A stretch of 64,000 nucleotides of DNA from Amorphophallus konjac (Eukaryota; Streptophyta; Magnoliopsida; Alismatales; Araceae): NCBI GenBank assembly GCA_022559845.1, contig CM040117.1, positions 150,974,732 to 151,038,731 of the forward strand. The letters are read 5' to 3'. The notes below the pieces were generated by a model. It saw only the letters and a program-made list of their open reading frames with translations, was not told the origin of the DNA and ran no database searches. Within the stretch, counting starts at the first letter, position 1; every line of letters begins with the position of its first letter. Made by a program: the position numbers and the translations under genes. Below, piece by piece: positions 10,673-22,399 of this stretch.

Positions 10673-11332
10673 CATGATCACTTGCCTCTGGTCGAATTTG
10701 CATACAATAATAGCTACCAGGCAAGTATACAACTGGCACCTTTTGAAGCCTTATACGGAAGGAGTTGTCGATCACCCTTATGCTGGGACGAAGTTGGAGA
10801 GAAACAACTGTTAGGTCCAGAAATGGTAAGGGACACTACCGAGAAGATACAATTGATCAAAGAAAGACTGCAAGTTGCTCAGTCTAGACAAAAGGCTTAT
10901 GCTGACACAAGAAGAAGAGATCTTGAATTCCAACTCGGAGATCATGTATTTCTCAAGATATCACCTGGACGTGGCATACAGAGATTTGGTGTTAAAGGCA
11001 AGCTTACACCAAGATTTATCGGACCTTTTGAGATACTAGAAAGAGTTGGCGAGGTTGCTTATCGCATCGCATTGCCACCTCAACTGTCTGAAGTACATGA
11101 TGTGTTCCACATATCTATGTTGAAGAAGTATGTACATGACCCATCACATATTATTGAGTATGGAGACCTAGTGATCCAGAAAGATTTCACATATGAGCAG
11201 AAGCCTATGAAGATCTTAGATCGAGAAGTACGTACCCTAAGGAATAAGGTTATTTCCATGCTAAAAGTACAATGGAATAAGAATTCAGAACATGAAGCTA
11301 CATGGGAGACCGAGGAATCTATGAGGAAGTAA
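10673..11332 (+). CDS. pol: Element A integrase C-terminal domain with chromodomain-like tail
   Basis: Contains the end of the integrase core (EFAYNNSYQ), the GPFEILERVG region of the C-terminal DNA-binding domain, the HDVFHISMLKKY motif, and a tail with KVQW and ATWE spacing typical of the chromodomain of plant chromoviruses. In that family the chromodomain is thought to steer integration into heterochromatin. The stop at 11330-11332 lies about 100 bp before the 3' LTR. Confidence 0.88.
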   Translation, partial: HDHLPLVEFAYNNSYQASIQLAPFEALYGRSCRSPLCWDEVGEKQLLGPEMVRDTTEKIQLIKERLQVAQSRQKAYADTRRRDLEFQLGDHVFLKISPGRGIQRFGVKGKLTPRFIGPFEILERVGEVAYRIALPPQLSEVHDVFHISMLKKYVHDPSHIIEYGDLVIQKDFTYEQKPMKILDREVRTLRNKVISMLKVQWNKNSEHEATWETEESMRK

Positions 11333-11418
11333 TTTCCAGATTTATTTTAGAAGGTACATACTCTACACTCTCCAAATGTAAATATATGATATGGAATTTG
11401 GGGACCAAATTCTTTTTA

Positions 11419-11430
11419 AGTGGGGGAGGG
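11419..11430 (+). other. Polypurine tract of element A
   Basis: AAGTGGGGGAGGG immediately precedes the 3' LTR start TGTAGCAACC. This is the plus-strand priming site. Confidence 0.85.
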
Positions 11431-14400
11431 TGTAGCAACCCTGATAAATTTAAAAGGAATAAATAAATCAAAATAGATTAAAAGATTTAGTAAATAAACG
11501 AAAGAGCTTGGAATAAAAATAATTAAACCCTGATGAAAATAACGCCTCAGATATAGGCGCTACTATACAAGAAAACGCCTTTACCTAAGGCGTGTTTTGA
11601 AGAAAGGACGCCCACATGTCAAGGCGTCAAATTTCAAACGACCAAAATAAATAAAAAGGGCAAGTTTGCATAACGTCCTTTGAGTGGACGCGTTTCAACA
11701 AGTAACGACACCTGACAAGGCGTCAATTTAAATTCGACGCCCTTACTTAGGACGCTAATTCAGTTTGAGTTTCGTTCGACCCAGGAGTCTATCCAGGGTA
11801 AGTTGATAACTATGAGAAAGAGTTCGAATGTAGTAATAACTCTATCACGGAAGTGTTACTTCCAATCAAACACTAACCTTATTAGGATTTCCAGAATCCT
11901 ATAAAAACCCTTGACTATCGAACCCTAAAGATCTATTTGGACGACCTACTGCTGCTACGGTACGTAAAGAACAGCATGTTCTTTTTCCTTTAATCTGTCT
12001 ATCAAATTGTGAAGAATACTAATGATTCTTCATTCTCTTCTGATTCCCGGTTGAAAGCTTTTGTCATCTGAAGAACGGGTAAGTTCTTCTCCTTCTTTAC
12101 CTTCTGTTAGTTCTTACGAAGAGTAATACCTTCGTTTTATTCTACCTCTACAGGTTGCCTGTAGAAGTGAAACCGATCGATTGAAGAATTGAGGGTTCTT
12201 CATCCACGTACATCATCTGCAACTTCTCCTTCATCTTCTTCTTCCGGTGATCACTCTGTTACAGACAGAGCATCGTCTCTTCACCAGATCTTTCACGTTT
12301 CATCAAAAGGTAGGTTTTCTCAAGCACTGTAGCCCAAATCACCATAATAGCTATGTTAAACCATATATATTAATTCATGCATATAGTTTTCGAGAGTTTT
12401 GAATGTTTCTATTGTTGGAAAGAAACGCCCTTTCCAAGGGCGCTAATTTTATACGCGACCCAGACTAGGGCGCTATTTAAATAAACGACCCTGACAAGGT
12501 CGTCAATTCAAAAGATTTGACGCCCTGTACACAGACGTTAATTTAATTACCTGATAATTACCCATGTTAATTAGTCTAATATTCACTTAAACATGATTTT
12601 AAATCAGTGTATGATCATTAATCATGATATTATCCTGTCATGACCATATCTCGTTTTCTGGAAATTTCAATACTTGAAAAATTGTAAATTCTTGAAATAC
12701 ACGACCCTGTATAGGTCGTCTCTCACTTGACTAACGCCCCTGTTCAGGGCGTAAATTGAAAAGTAACGCCCCTGTACAGGGCGTGTTTTTGATAAATTAC
12801 TGAAAATATATATTCTGCAAAAATAGAAGTAAAGAATGAACGACCATTGTATACGTCGTCAACTTGTAATTAAACGCCCCTTACGAGGGCGCGTTTTTGG
12901 TAAAATACTGAAATATTGAAAATTTGTAAAAATAGGAAAAATATATAAACGCCCTTATCTAAGGCGTTAATTACTTGAGTAGTGACTTTACTTAAGTCGT
13001 TATTTTCCTGTAAAAATGTTTTTACCTGTTTCTAATAACCGATGGTTTTAGTATATCTATATATATGTATATCGGCACTATATCTCCACTCCGTGAGTAT
13101 AGTCCCACGTTTCATGATGTTTTATCGATCACCCTTAATTCTCATTGACATACAAGCTCTCCATTGGACATTCCGTTCCTTTGGACTAGCGAGTTAGTCA
13201 TAGAGACCTCCGTAAGACTCCTCGAAGCCTTGGATTCCCTCAAGGCCGATTGAGCTGGTTGTACCCTAAAAACCCATTGCACTATTGATTGCCATGTCAC
13301 TCTAAAGAAACATGGTATACCGGCCCTTATGATATGCAAAGAGTATATCATGAGAATTCTTAATGGGATGATGATATCATGCCATTTATTGATGTTCTTG
13401 TAGACCTCAATTCTATAATAAGAATGACGGTATCTTGCCTTTGATATACTGTTCATGTGGACCTCAATTCTATATAAAGAATGTCCATACTTGTCATGAT
13501 ACCCGAGTTAAGGGAACCTAATTCCACCTAGTTTCATCGTTCATCGTGATTGTACCGTTGTTATCGCCTATCTATGTCCAATGTCGTATTTTTGGACTCC
13601 ATTCTCTCAAAGTTATCCTACGTGTCTACAAGCTTAAATTGTTGAAATTCCATATTGGCTATATATATATACAAGAGTGGATGTCAAATATACATGATAA
13701 ATGCCTGCGCATATAGGGCCCGATCTGGTCCTGGGAGGAGCACCCGAAAGTACTTGTGCCCATGGGAGTTGAATGATAAGGTATCTGGCATTATACCGAG
13801 TGCATGACTAGCTTGATTGGACATTCCACACAAATCTTGTACTTGACTCGTACTTGACATGACATGAATTGCGTGACCCGAGAAAGGGTAATTACTTGCT
13901 TGCTTGATACATGATAGCCAAGGTTCTTGACATGACTTGCTAAAAAGTACTTGCTTGAATATCTGTTATCTTTTCTTGAAAGCTCATGACTAGTTCATCT
14001 TGCTGTCTTATTGATATATTCTTTCTCTATCTTGTCGTTTTATGCGAGCATGCATAGCTATGGTACATTCATGAAAAATGTAATTACTTAAACCCCTTGC
14101 TAAGCGCTTGAGATATAATTTCCTACTGAGCGTTCGCTCACTCCGTGTGTTCCCTACTTTTCAGGTAATTCCGACGACGAGGGAAGTCAATCGGATGGGA
14201 ATGGTCAAGAGTGAAAGAGATAGAACTTCTCCAAGTGTCATCTAGTCTTTTTCCTATTTTTGAGTCAACTATGTACTTTTCCTTTTTGTTTGAATAGAGT
14301 ATTGGATTTGTAATAGTCTATCCATTATGAAATAAAGGATTGGGTTATCTTTCTATTTTGCGCATCTCTGTTTTGGTGTCAAATACACTACTACTCTGAT

Positions 14401-14462
14401 TGACATGATTGATATAAACTCGTCGCGCATATCCGAGTATCTTCCGCGCTCGGGGCGTGACA
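11431..14462 (+). repeat. Element A 3' LTR
   Basis: 3032 bp, TGTAGCAACC to GGGGCGTGACA, near-identical to the 5' LTR (3792-6824). Its hairpin array is at about 11542-12970 and its TATA box at 11900-11907. By eye, roughly 40 differences separate the two LTRs, most of them C/T or A/G changes. Confidence 0.95.
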
Positions 14463-15241
14463 TGACGTGTATTCTTTTACCACCATTTTTTGGCCAAATT
14501 CGCATTAACGTTGAATTAATGCCTTTTCAGAAAGGCGCTAATTCTTTAAATTTGTGTCTGCAACCATGGACACGAATTCCTTTCTTCGTCATTTTCTAGC
14601 CAAATTCTTCTTAATCTTGAATTAATGCCTCTCCACAAAGTCGCCAATTCTTAAATTGGCATCCACATCATGGACGTTAATTCTATTTCTATATTTTGAG
14701 CTTTTAAATTATTACCAAAATTCCATAAAATTCCTAATTCGCATCCGTCCAGATGGACGCGAATTCATTTGTCAAATTTTGGTAATTTCTGACCTTCCTT
14801 AAAAAATCATGAAATGGCGTCTTCAACTCTGACATTAATTTAAATTTGCATCCACGCGTATGGACGTGTATTTCTTTGCCAATTTTTGAAATTTTAAATC
14901 CTATCAAAATTCAAAAAAATTCATAATTCACGTTGACCCATGTGGACGCGAATTTTCTTTCAATTTTGGTAATTTCTTATCTTTCCAAAAATGGCTTAGA
15001 ATTAGTGCCTTCTTCGCTGGCGCTAATTCAATTGGCGACCACTGTGTCAGACGCCAATTCTTCTAGAGTTTCGATTCCAACAGAACCCATTCTTTCCTCA
15101 TTTTGAGCTCAATTTTCACTTGGGAAAGGGTTCCTATTACTTTCTAAGGTTGTGAGGACACATGGCAGAATATTTTCTCTCTCCAAATCCCATTAAAACT
15201 TGATTTTATATTTTTAAGGGAATTCAACTCTGAATTTTAAC

Positions 15242-15251
15242 TATATAAATA
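15242..15251 (+). promoter_or_regulatory. TATA box of element O LTR
   Basis: TATATAAATA followed by AGGACCCCCC. It is conserved in O' on the - strand near 63182-63192. It supports + orientation for O's LTR. Confidence 0.55.
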
Positions 15252-15303
15252 GGACCCCCCTCTCCCTTGTGTTTAAGGTTAAATTTCTGATCTTTGGGGA
15301 GGT

Positions 15304-15308
15304 GCTGC
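15304..15308. repeat. Target site duplication of element B, left copy
   Basis: GCTGC directly before B's TGATGCGGG and again at 56706-56710 after B. O' has the empty site (reverse complement near 63115-63140), reading GTGCTGCTGGACTAAA. Confidence 0.9.
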
Positions 15309-17387
15309 TGATGCGGGATGACAATGAGACTCAATGTTGTTGGTGCGATCCTTGGACGTCTACTAGACGACGTGACTTGTTGGACGACGCGACCAGCAAC
15401 AACACAAACAACTCGGCACCTAACGTGGAGCCTGAAGAGGCGAACGTGCCCAAACAAGAAGCACTCACTCATGGTCGTCCCTGGCGAGAGAAACGAGTCG
15501 ATCTGCACGGTTGAAAAATCGGCAATGAGTCTCGGGTGGTCGGCTCACTCTCGTGCTCGGATCGAGTCACGGGATGGGTCTCGCACTCATAACTCACAGC
15601 GGTGACTAATTTGAATGATCTAGGGGCCTAACATGCTCACGAGCAGCGTCATCAAGAGCCTATACTAGGAAAGCAAGCGACTAAAGAGGGGCGACGTCCC
15701 GGCCAAGACGGTGACTCCCGGTACAAGAGTTAAAATTAATTACAGCAATGAACTACATGCCCACTCCACGCAGGGAGGTAACAGGTGACACGTGGAGTCC
15801 GGGAGCACCTATCTCGGGTTGGCGGGTAGCAGTCGGTGGCGCTTGGGTGGACGCGGTCGGCCGGTTCGACTCCATTCCCCCGGGCCCGCAGGATGGTACG
15901 TGGGACCCGCTGTTGGTACGGCTACGTCCGGGGCGGCTCCTGGCTGAAGCAACTCGTGGGGACGTTCCTGGAGTGTCTCGGGTTGATCCCAGGGAGTGGC
16001 GGTCACCGGAGTGGAGGCGGGTGATTTCTTGGGAATTATCTCCCAATGCTGTCCCGCAGCTGTGTTTCTGTCCAGATTTGTGCGCCAAGGCGAGATCGGC
16101 TGGTAAGCTCAAAGTTGACATCGGATCGAGACACAAAAGGTACCGTTGGAAAGAGGACTTGAAATTCTACGACAATACAGCATCGTCCAACGGTTGTATT
16201 TGAAATGGGAGCGATTGCAAACTGACTGAGCACACTATCCCGAAATGTAGAACATGCTGGACAGAACCTAACCTCCCTAATCAAGGGGTTTGACCAAGGA
16301 TAAAATGACCGAATTAGGACCGGGGATTTTTATGGTGGGTATAGGGGAGGGTGACGGAGACACACATAGCTCTTTTGTGAAATTTGGAAAACATTTGATG
16401 GGTGATAAAAATTAGATTCTAAGATCTATCTCGCAGATCTGCACACAGGCAGACTTTGAGAAGAAAGAACAGGTGGCTAAAAAAAGGGGCAAAGGGGCTC
16501 TGATTGACCTAAAAATTGAACTTAGAATGGCTTCTGATAGGAAGAACCTACCCTCAAAGTTTCGCGATGATCCAACAGTCAGATCTTCCGTACTATCCCT
16601 TTCACCGAGCTGCTATCCTGTAACTCTGAGTTTGGGGCAGCAGGATGAAGACCGGCTTGTGGCGGCTCAACGGCGGCACGAACAGCGGCAGTGAACGATC
16701 ACAGATGATAGAGGAAGAAGAGAATAAGAAGAAATTTGAGGGAGATAGAAGATTAGAACTCAGATCTAGAAGAGATTGGAGGTGGGAGGAGGAAGAACAC
16801 CAAGAACACTCAAGGAGAGAGGGGGTGTGCACCAAGCAATTCTCTTTTCAAATTTTCATTAAGTTCCACCAAAATACACAAGAGAATATATGTAATCAAA
16901 CCCTAGACCTAATCAAAAGACTTGGAATACCCTTGGTCAAGGGTAAGTGGGAGGGTATAATAGGGAAAGGAGACTTATGGGATTTGTTTAATCCCACATG
17001 GGGGACAAGCATGGGGGACAAGGAGAGGACACCCCCTTGATTTAAGGGGAGGGAATCTTGACATCTTTCCCCTTTTGTCCCCTTGGTCCAATGGTCCAAG
17101 TCCTAGTTGGACTATGGGCCAGCCCTCATGGTCCCTAGCAGCCACGTGGCCCAATGGGAGAGCGGGTGGGGTCCCTCCGGGCCAAAGTGGTTATTTTACA
17201 AACAAACCCACTAACTTAGCCTAATTAAACACACCAAATGCAAAAGTACAAATATAAATATAATACTCTCAAAATAAATATAGAAAAATGTCAAGACTCT
17301 AATGGAAGCTCCATGCTGTCACCCAACCACAAGGATGTCGGCGTGCTGCGCGTCTGGTATCGGCGGGTAGCTCTGGTGTTCCCACCA
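15309..17387 (-). repeat. Element B 3' LTR (left)
   Basis: On the + strand runs from TGATGCGGGATGAC to GTTCCCACCA and matches 54610-56705. Compared with the right LTR it lacks about 35 bp near 15693 but has about 20 extra bases near 16675. Open frames within it (such as 15748-16203) have no recognisable domain. Confidence 0.9.
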
Positions 17388-17400
17388 ATTCTCCCCGGGT
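17388..17400 (-). other. Candidate polypurine tract of element B
   Basis: Reverse strand reads CCCGGGGAGAAT directly before the 3' LTR. The purine run is short, so this is positional evidence mainly. Confidence 0.4.
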
Positions 17401-17440
17401 GGGAGAAACTCGACCCTGTCATGTGAGGGTCAGGGTCACT

Positions 17441-18127
17441 CTAATAACGCTCCAGCAGATCTGGATCTATCCTCTGTAGCTCTGTCCGGGAGATCCACGT
17501 GTCTTCGGATGTGGGCCGCCCCCTCCAATGCACTAAGTAGCGCTGGTACACTCCGCCTCGAGTAGTCGTTACCTGCTCATCTAGTATACACTCTATCTGC
17601 TCTAGCTGCTGAGGTAACAAGGCTGGAGGTGGACACTCTAGGGTGGTGTCACTCACAATGGGCGGAGACGGCTCAAAGGGCTCACTAGGTATCACCGCTG
17701 GGTCCCTATAAGCGACTAGATCCGAGACGTTGAAAGTGGAGCTAATCCCGTAATCCTCTGGCAGGTCCACAACATATGCATTTGATCCGACCCGTCTCAC
17801 CACTCGAAAGGGACCAGCACCGCGAGCGTGCAACCTCTTAACGGCTCCCGAGGGAAACCGTTCAGGTTTGACCCTGATCATAACATAATCGCCCTCCTGA
17901 AACTCACGGTGGTGCCTGTGGGCAGTAATCAATTCCTTGTATCGTGCATTGTTGGTTTCAAGGTGGTGATGATGATGCAGACTCCGAGACAGCTTTGTGG
18001 ACTCATACCTATGCGAATGTAGGGGTGGTCCTTGACATCCAAACATGGACCTAGCATGTCTATGATGCCTACATGGCTGGACAACATGAGGAGAACCTAG
18101 ACATCCAGAGTTGTACCTGTCATGCAC
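17441..18127 (-). pseudogene. Element B integrase C-terminal domain plus chromodomain (fragment)
   Basis: 228 codons. From about residue 60 it matches the end of element E Pol: an HRHHREFQEGDYVMIRV block, GAGPFRVVRRVGSNAYVVDL, then FNVSDLVAY. A chromodomain follows, with QIECILDEQV, YLVHWRGRPTSEDTWIS and DLLERY at the C-terminus. The first 60 residues are a histidine-rich stretch without family similarity. The integrase zinc domain and D-D-E core are missing, so no integration activity is possible from this frame. Confidence 0.85.
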
Positions 18128-19450
18128 AGGTGTCCTACTAATGTGGTAGACTCTGGGGGACCAATACGTCCAAACTCACTCCTATATGATGGGTGAAATG
18201 ATGAAGCATAAGAAAGAGACCGATGTTCCTTTCCTTTCAAGCTCTAGGGTGTGGATGCATGCAAGGTGAGATGTTGACGGGTATGTGTTGAAGGGGTATG
18301 ATAGTGGACCTCTTTGACAACGTGAAGTGATGAAAATGGGTTGAGAGGCACACTAGGGAGGGGATCGAAAGGGTCAAAGAAATGAAGACTCCTCTTGACC
18401 GGCCCCTTCACTATACTGCCCATGTCTGATATTTGCCATGGTGTAGAGGATCATCTTCAGGCACACTGATGGGTGGGACAAGGGGCTCACGTGGAAGGGA
18501 AGATTCCTCCCTTGGGATAGTAGCACCATAAAATGGGAGAGAGTCAAACTCTTCGGGTATGGGAAAGAGCAAGAGGACCTTAGAGGTAATATGACTTATG
18601 GAGTATGCCGAGGTGATGGACCCCAAAGTAGGATGCGTGAAGCTATGACTATAGGGTTGGTCAGACCCTAAGGCCAACATATATGTCAACTCCCATTGGC
18701 AATCTAAACTCCTAAGAAAGTCTTTCACATTTTTCACAAAACAGAAGGACAGGAAAGTGGTGTGAAAGGAGTTAAGGGGAACAACTGGGAGTGCTGGTTC
18801 CATGGGTGGGTAGTAAGGAATCGAGATATCTAGAAGTGGACCCTTCCTTAACCAGCTAGCTAAGGGTTCTCCAATGACAAGCTCGCCCTCGGGAGGTAAG
18901 AGTGACTCAGCAAGGGAATCTACAAATGATGGTGAGTGAATTGAAGGGGTGGGTGACAACACGGGGTCGGCGGATGGCACACCAATCGTGGACACGGTGG
19001 GCGGGCCAGACAAATCCATGGCATTACTCTCTAACCCCTCAACCTTAGCAAGGTACTCCTCGGTTGATTCCTGGTCAGCCTCATAACTCACCGGAATAGG
19101 CTTGGGATGGGCATCCTCCGAAAGTGGGTCCTCTAAGATAAGGGAATGGGGAGGACACTGGTTGGGGAAAGGACTATTCCCACGATGGGTGGCCAGAGGG
19201 GTGAGACGTTCGGTCACTACCTCCTTAGGCTTGTGCTTGGTTTCGTCCTGTCTCGGAGGTGGGCAAGGGGAAACCAGGCTCTTGATATAAGCACACCTCC
19301 TATCTAATCGTTCTGAAAACATTTTCAATAGTTCAGCGATGGTGCGGGTTGGAGTAGGGGCATCATGATGGACTCGCTCATCGGCTCTAAGCCTGGTTGT
19401 GGACCAAGGCTCGGCTACATGCAGGGCTCTTTGCCTCCGACTATGACCCA

Positions 19451-19546
19451 TTTGGTTGGAGGTGATTTGGTGGGGTCGGTTGGAGGTGACTGGGTGGGGA
19501 ATGTTAGAGGTGAGTGGGTGGGACTGGTGGGAGGTGACTGGGTGAG
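19451..19546. repeat. 24-bp minisatellite, four copies, inside B
   Basis: Four consecutive variants of a G/T-rich unit of the type TTGGAGGTGACTGGGTGGGG. They are in frame with the - strand frame and encode the eight-residue repeat. Confidence 0.75.
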
Positions 19547-19580
19547 GCCGGTAGACCCTCCTAAGCTCCTTCTTCATTTC

Positions 19581-19585
19581 CCACC
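19581..19585. repeat. Probable target site duplication of element C, left copy
   Basis: CCACC on the left, CCCCC at 53967-53971 on the right: one mismatch. Position relative to the TG/CA LTR ends is exact. Confidence 0.55.
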
Positions 19586-20495
19586 TGTAGATTCTAATTA
19601 AAAATCCGCTAAGAAAATATAGACATAAAAGAATTAAGCAATGCACGTGGTGCTAATAAGGAGAGTGATTGCCAGAGGGGTTACCTCAAAATATCAAAGG
19701 AGTGATCGTATGTACCTTGTATCGAGCGGGTGAGATTGGGAGTTCTTCCTTCCTCCTTCTATCGGCCGGTCGACGAAGGGGGTTAATAGTTTGATTACCC
19801 TTGCAAGAAACACACAAAATGAACAAAGATATGGATTAGCCAAAGTGTGTAGTATTAATGCTCTAAAAATATGAAATCAATCAAATTAAGCATGAACACA
19901 CCTTGTGTGTTTTGGTTTTAAAACCCCTAAGAGGAGTAACAAGGGATGGGATTATGGATGAGTATGCTAATGCAGCGTAAACTAGTGTAATATGATCCTC
20001 TCTAGCAAAGCAACTAGAGAATGATATGTAATGATATGATAACAGTAAAATAAAATGAATAAGAGAGAGGGGTCGCCCTTCTACTGTATGGCAGTAGTAA
20101 AGGGAGGAGGACAAGAGCTTCAGCTGCTATGGAGGGAAGGAAGCACGCCGGAAGGAGAAATCTCCACCGTCGTGGAAGAAGAACGTCCGTGGAAGAAGTA
20201 CGCCGGAGGAAAAGCTTGGGAGAAAACAACCTGCAAACAATGAAACACTCCTATCTGTTAGCTCTCTCTGTGATGTCCTTTACTACACACTTCTTCTGCG
20301 TTCTCTCTCGCGCGTGAGGGATTCAAGGGGGTATTTATAGGGCCAAAAATCCTTGCATTAATGGGATTAAAACAAGACAATGAATCCTCAATAAGGAACC
20401 CTCTTCCCAATCGAACACAAGGTGCAAAATGGGGAAATGATGACTACAGGAAAGAAGCATGCGAAAGGGAGACGGAAGTGAAAATGATGACCTAG

Positions 20496-20500
20496 CTAGG
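20496..20500. repeat. Target site duplication of D, left copy
   Basis: CTAGG here and at 24215-24219. The empty site is in C's right LTR at 53540-53544. Confidence 0.9.
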
Positions 20501-20889
20501 TGTGGACGTCAAAAAATGATGATGATCATACGACATGCACGTCTCAGCACTCGAGAGCGAGTCGAAGACGGAAAGGCTGAATAAACCCTGTGCCCCCTCC
20601 AAGAAGGACGAATACCTACCCGGTGCTCCGCCACCCAACAAAGAAGCCCCTCGGGTTGAAGAGCTAGCCACGGCTCCCAAGTCGGCAATGCCGAAGGTCG
20701 AATCAAAGAAACTCAGGAGTCCGAACGCCTGCTCGGCATACACCGGAAATCACTCAAAGCCCTGAATCGAGACTCGGAGGCTCACAACTAAAGGAACACA
20801 GGAGGGCAAGCATCTGTCCGAATCGCCACTAAGCTGGGGGGGAGCCCTTTGACGCTTAAACTGGCGTGGCATAGCTTTAAACCTGTGTG

Positions 20890-21080
20890 GCATAGCCTTA
20901 AACTGGAATGGCATAGCCTTAAACCGGCGCGCCCCTAAGGGGGCCTTAAACCGGCGCGCCCTTTACAAGATGCTATTCCGGCGCGCCCCATGAACTCCCT
21001 TGCTTTATGTTAAAACGGCATGCTCCCGTTGAAGGGCCACCCCTTTGAATGCACTAAATCGGCGCGCCCATTTTGGAGTG
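20890..21080. repeat. Cluster 1 of GGCGCGCC palindromes in D
   Basis: Repeats of TTAAACCGGCGCGCC and variants (GGCGTGGC, GGCATGCT) spaced about 20-40 bp apart with A/T spacers. Several units are perfect 8-bp palindromes. Confidence 0.75.
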
Positions 21081-21553
21081 CTAATACGGCGTGCTTAGTT
21101 TAAAATCAATATATTCTCTGAAGCCTTTATCCGGCGCCGCAACCAACCCGTCCCGTCATCAATACGGTCCCCTGTTTCCTGGGAACGGCATGATGACAAA
21201 CAAGCCTAAAATGGTTAAAGCTCCCACTTCGATCCGGCGGGCAACCGAGCATATGCCGTGAATGGAAGTTCTCGAGCCCCATCCCGCCGAACGCTCATTC
21301 CGTCGATCGGCCGCCCATCCTCCGGCAAATGATGATAGCAACGTGGCTCGCGGTGGATGTGCCAGCGGAGGAGGAGGCCATGCCTCTGCCCCCCTCCCGG
21401 TCACACTAGAGCCTCGGCGGAGGTAATGTCGACAGCAGCAGTAGGGCAACGTCACCAACGTCAGCAGTAACAGTGGTGGTTGCGGGAAACAAGGAACCAA
21501 CGGGAGGAAGAAGAATCCAGAGGGCATCCCTCCAAAACAGGGCCTCCGGCCCC

Positions 21554-21560
21554 TATAAAA
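21554..21560 (+). promoter_or_regulatory. TATA box of D
   Basis: TATAAAA in the context GGCCCCTATAAAAGGAGC, a canonical core promoter context within an LTR. Confidence 0.6.
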
Positions 21561-22399
21561 GGAGCGCCCAGGCAAAGCTTAAATCGGTTGGAAGGGTTGA
21601 ACAACTCTCGGAAGCCTGAAAAGTGGAAGTCTTCTTCTGAGAGAAACCCCTTGAAGCCCGAAGCCAGCGTTCCTGTGAGAGCGAAGTTAAGTGAGAAAAG
21701 AGAAGGAGAGAGCAGAGAGTGAGGTGAGGGAGATACAGATCTCCCCTCCCCCCTTGTTTCTTTTTCTTTCCTCCGATGTATTCTTCCCTTTGGTTCCTTT
21801 CTTTAGATGCATGAAGAGCCCATGTATTTGCACCCCCTTGTGGTGAAATGAAAATGATCCTTTGGGAGATCCTTTTTTTGATATGTTTCTGATCTCCTTC
21901 CCCACTTGTTCCCCTTTGAGGGATCATTGCCCGTGAGTCGTGAGAGCTCTTGAAGGCTAGTCCTCGAGCTTTTCCACACTCACACTTGGGTTATCGGACC
22001 GCCGTGAGGTCTACATTTTGAGGTTCACCCCAGAGCAATCCGTTTGGTGTTCCCCATTGCTCTTTGGCAAGCTTCAGTCCGGGGGAGATGCTGCCCAAAT
22101 TTTGCCAGGGCAAGAACATGTAAGAACAAACGAGCAAGTTAAGCTTTCTAGGAGTAAGAAGACCATATGCTCGAAACCACTGAAACAAACTGAATCTCTG
22201 AGTTCCTGCACAAACTATTCTGATAAAACACACGGATCATCATGACAATCCACCTGAACAAACACTTAAAACACTTAAATCTTCTTTCCACAAACATAAT
22301 CCATCAATAAGATGAACAAACCAATCAATAAATCAACTTGCAGTTGAAGGAAAGAAGAAACAGAGCATAAACGGGTTGAAAGGAAGCTATACAATGCTT

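Larger units (their letters stand above)
6998..11332 (+). pseudogene. gag-pol: Element A gag-pol polyprotein frame, broken by four in-frame stops
   Basis: One continuous reading frame from ATG 6998 to TAA 11330-11332 encodes Gag, protease, reverse transcriptase, RNase H and integrase. It is interrupted at 8624-8626 (TAA), 9143-9145 (TGA), 9260-9262 (TGA) and 10670-10672 (TGA). There is no frameshift. Each stop is one transition from a common sense codon at a conserved position, which fits decay of methylated DNA after insertion. In the plant chromovirus family the product is one polyprotein cut by its own protease; from this copy only Gag, zinc knuckles, protease and the start of RT could be made without readthrough. 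Confidence 0.92.
3792..14462 (+). mobile_element. Element A: complete Ty3/gypsy chromovirus (Tekay/Del-like), 10.67 kb
   Basis: Two LTRs of 3033 and 3032 bp flank a primer site, a single gag-pol frame and a polypurine tract. The long LTRs starting TGTAGCAACCC, the order gag, protease, RT, RNase H, integrase, and the chromodomain-like C-terminus fit the Tekay/Del chromovirus lineage. By eye the LTRs differ at only about 40 places, mostly transitions, so A is probably the youngest complete element here. It sits in O's LTR in the same orientation. Four in-frame stops make the visible copy unable to produce full Pol. Confidence 0.93.
14463..15308 (+). mobile_element. Element O 3' LTR, segment 2
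   Basis: Middle of O's LTR, between A's right target duplication and the B insertion. It contains stems of the type AATTCGCATCC/GGACGCGAATT (for example near 14740-14765) and the LTR promoter. The reverse complement of about 63105-63935 in O' is the uninterrupted equivalent. Confidence 0.82.
18411..19585 (-). pseudogene. Element B unassigned proline-rich frame
   Basis: Open on the - strand, with the upstream end running into C's LTR at 19586, so the true start is lost or lies on the other side of C. It opens with four copies of an eight-residue repeat (type HPVTSNRP), followed by acidic and proline-rich sequence and no motif I recognise. It may be a remnant of Gag plus linker, or a filler frame as seen in non-autonomous elements. 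It shows no zinc knuckle, protease or RT signature. Confidence 0.45.

Noticed and set aside
15748..16203. Open frames of 60-150 codons in B LTRs (15748-16203, 15753-16136, 55083-55566)
   Set aside because: Overlapping frames on both strands of GC-rich LTR sequence with no domain; broken differently in the two LTRs.
17441..18127. Host chromodomain gene
   Set aside because: It is colinear with the end of E's Pol (integrase C-terminal domain plus chromodomain) and lies just inside B's LTR, so it is a retrotransposon remnant.
21159..21575. 138-codon open frame on the - strand in D
   Set aside because: Lies upstream of D's TATA box in GC-rich LTR sequence, low-complexity, no domain.
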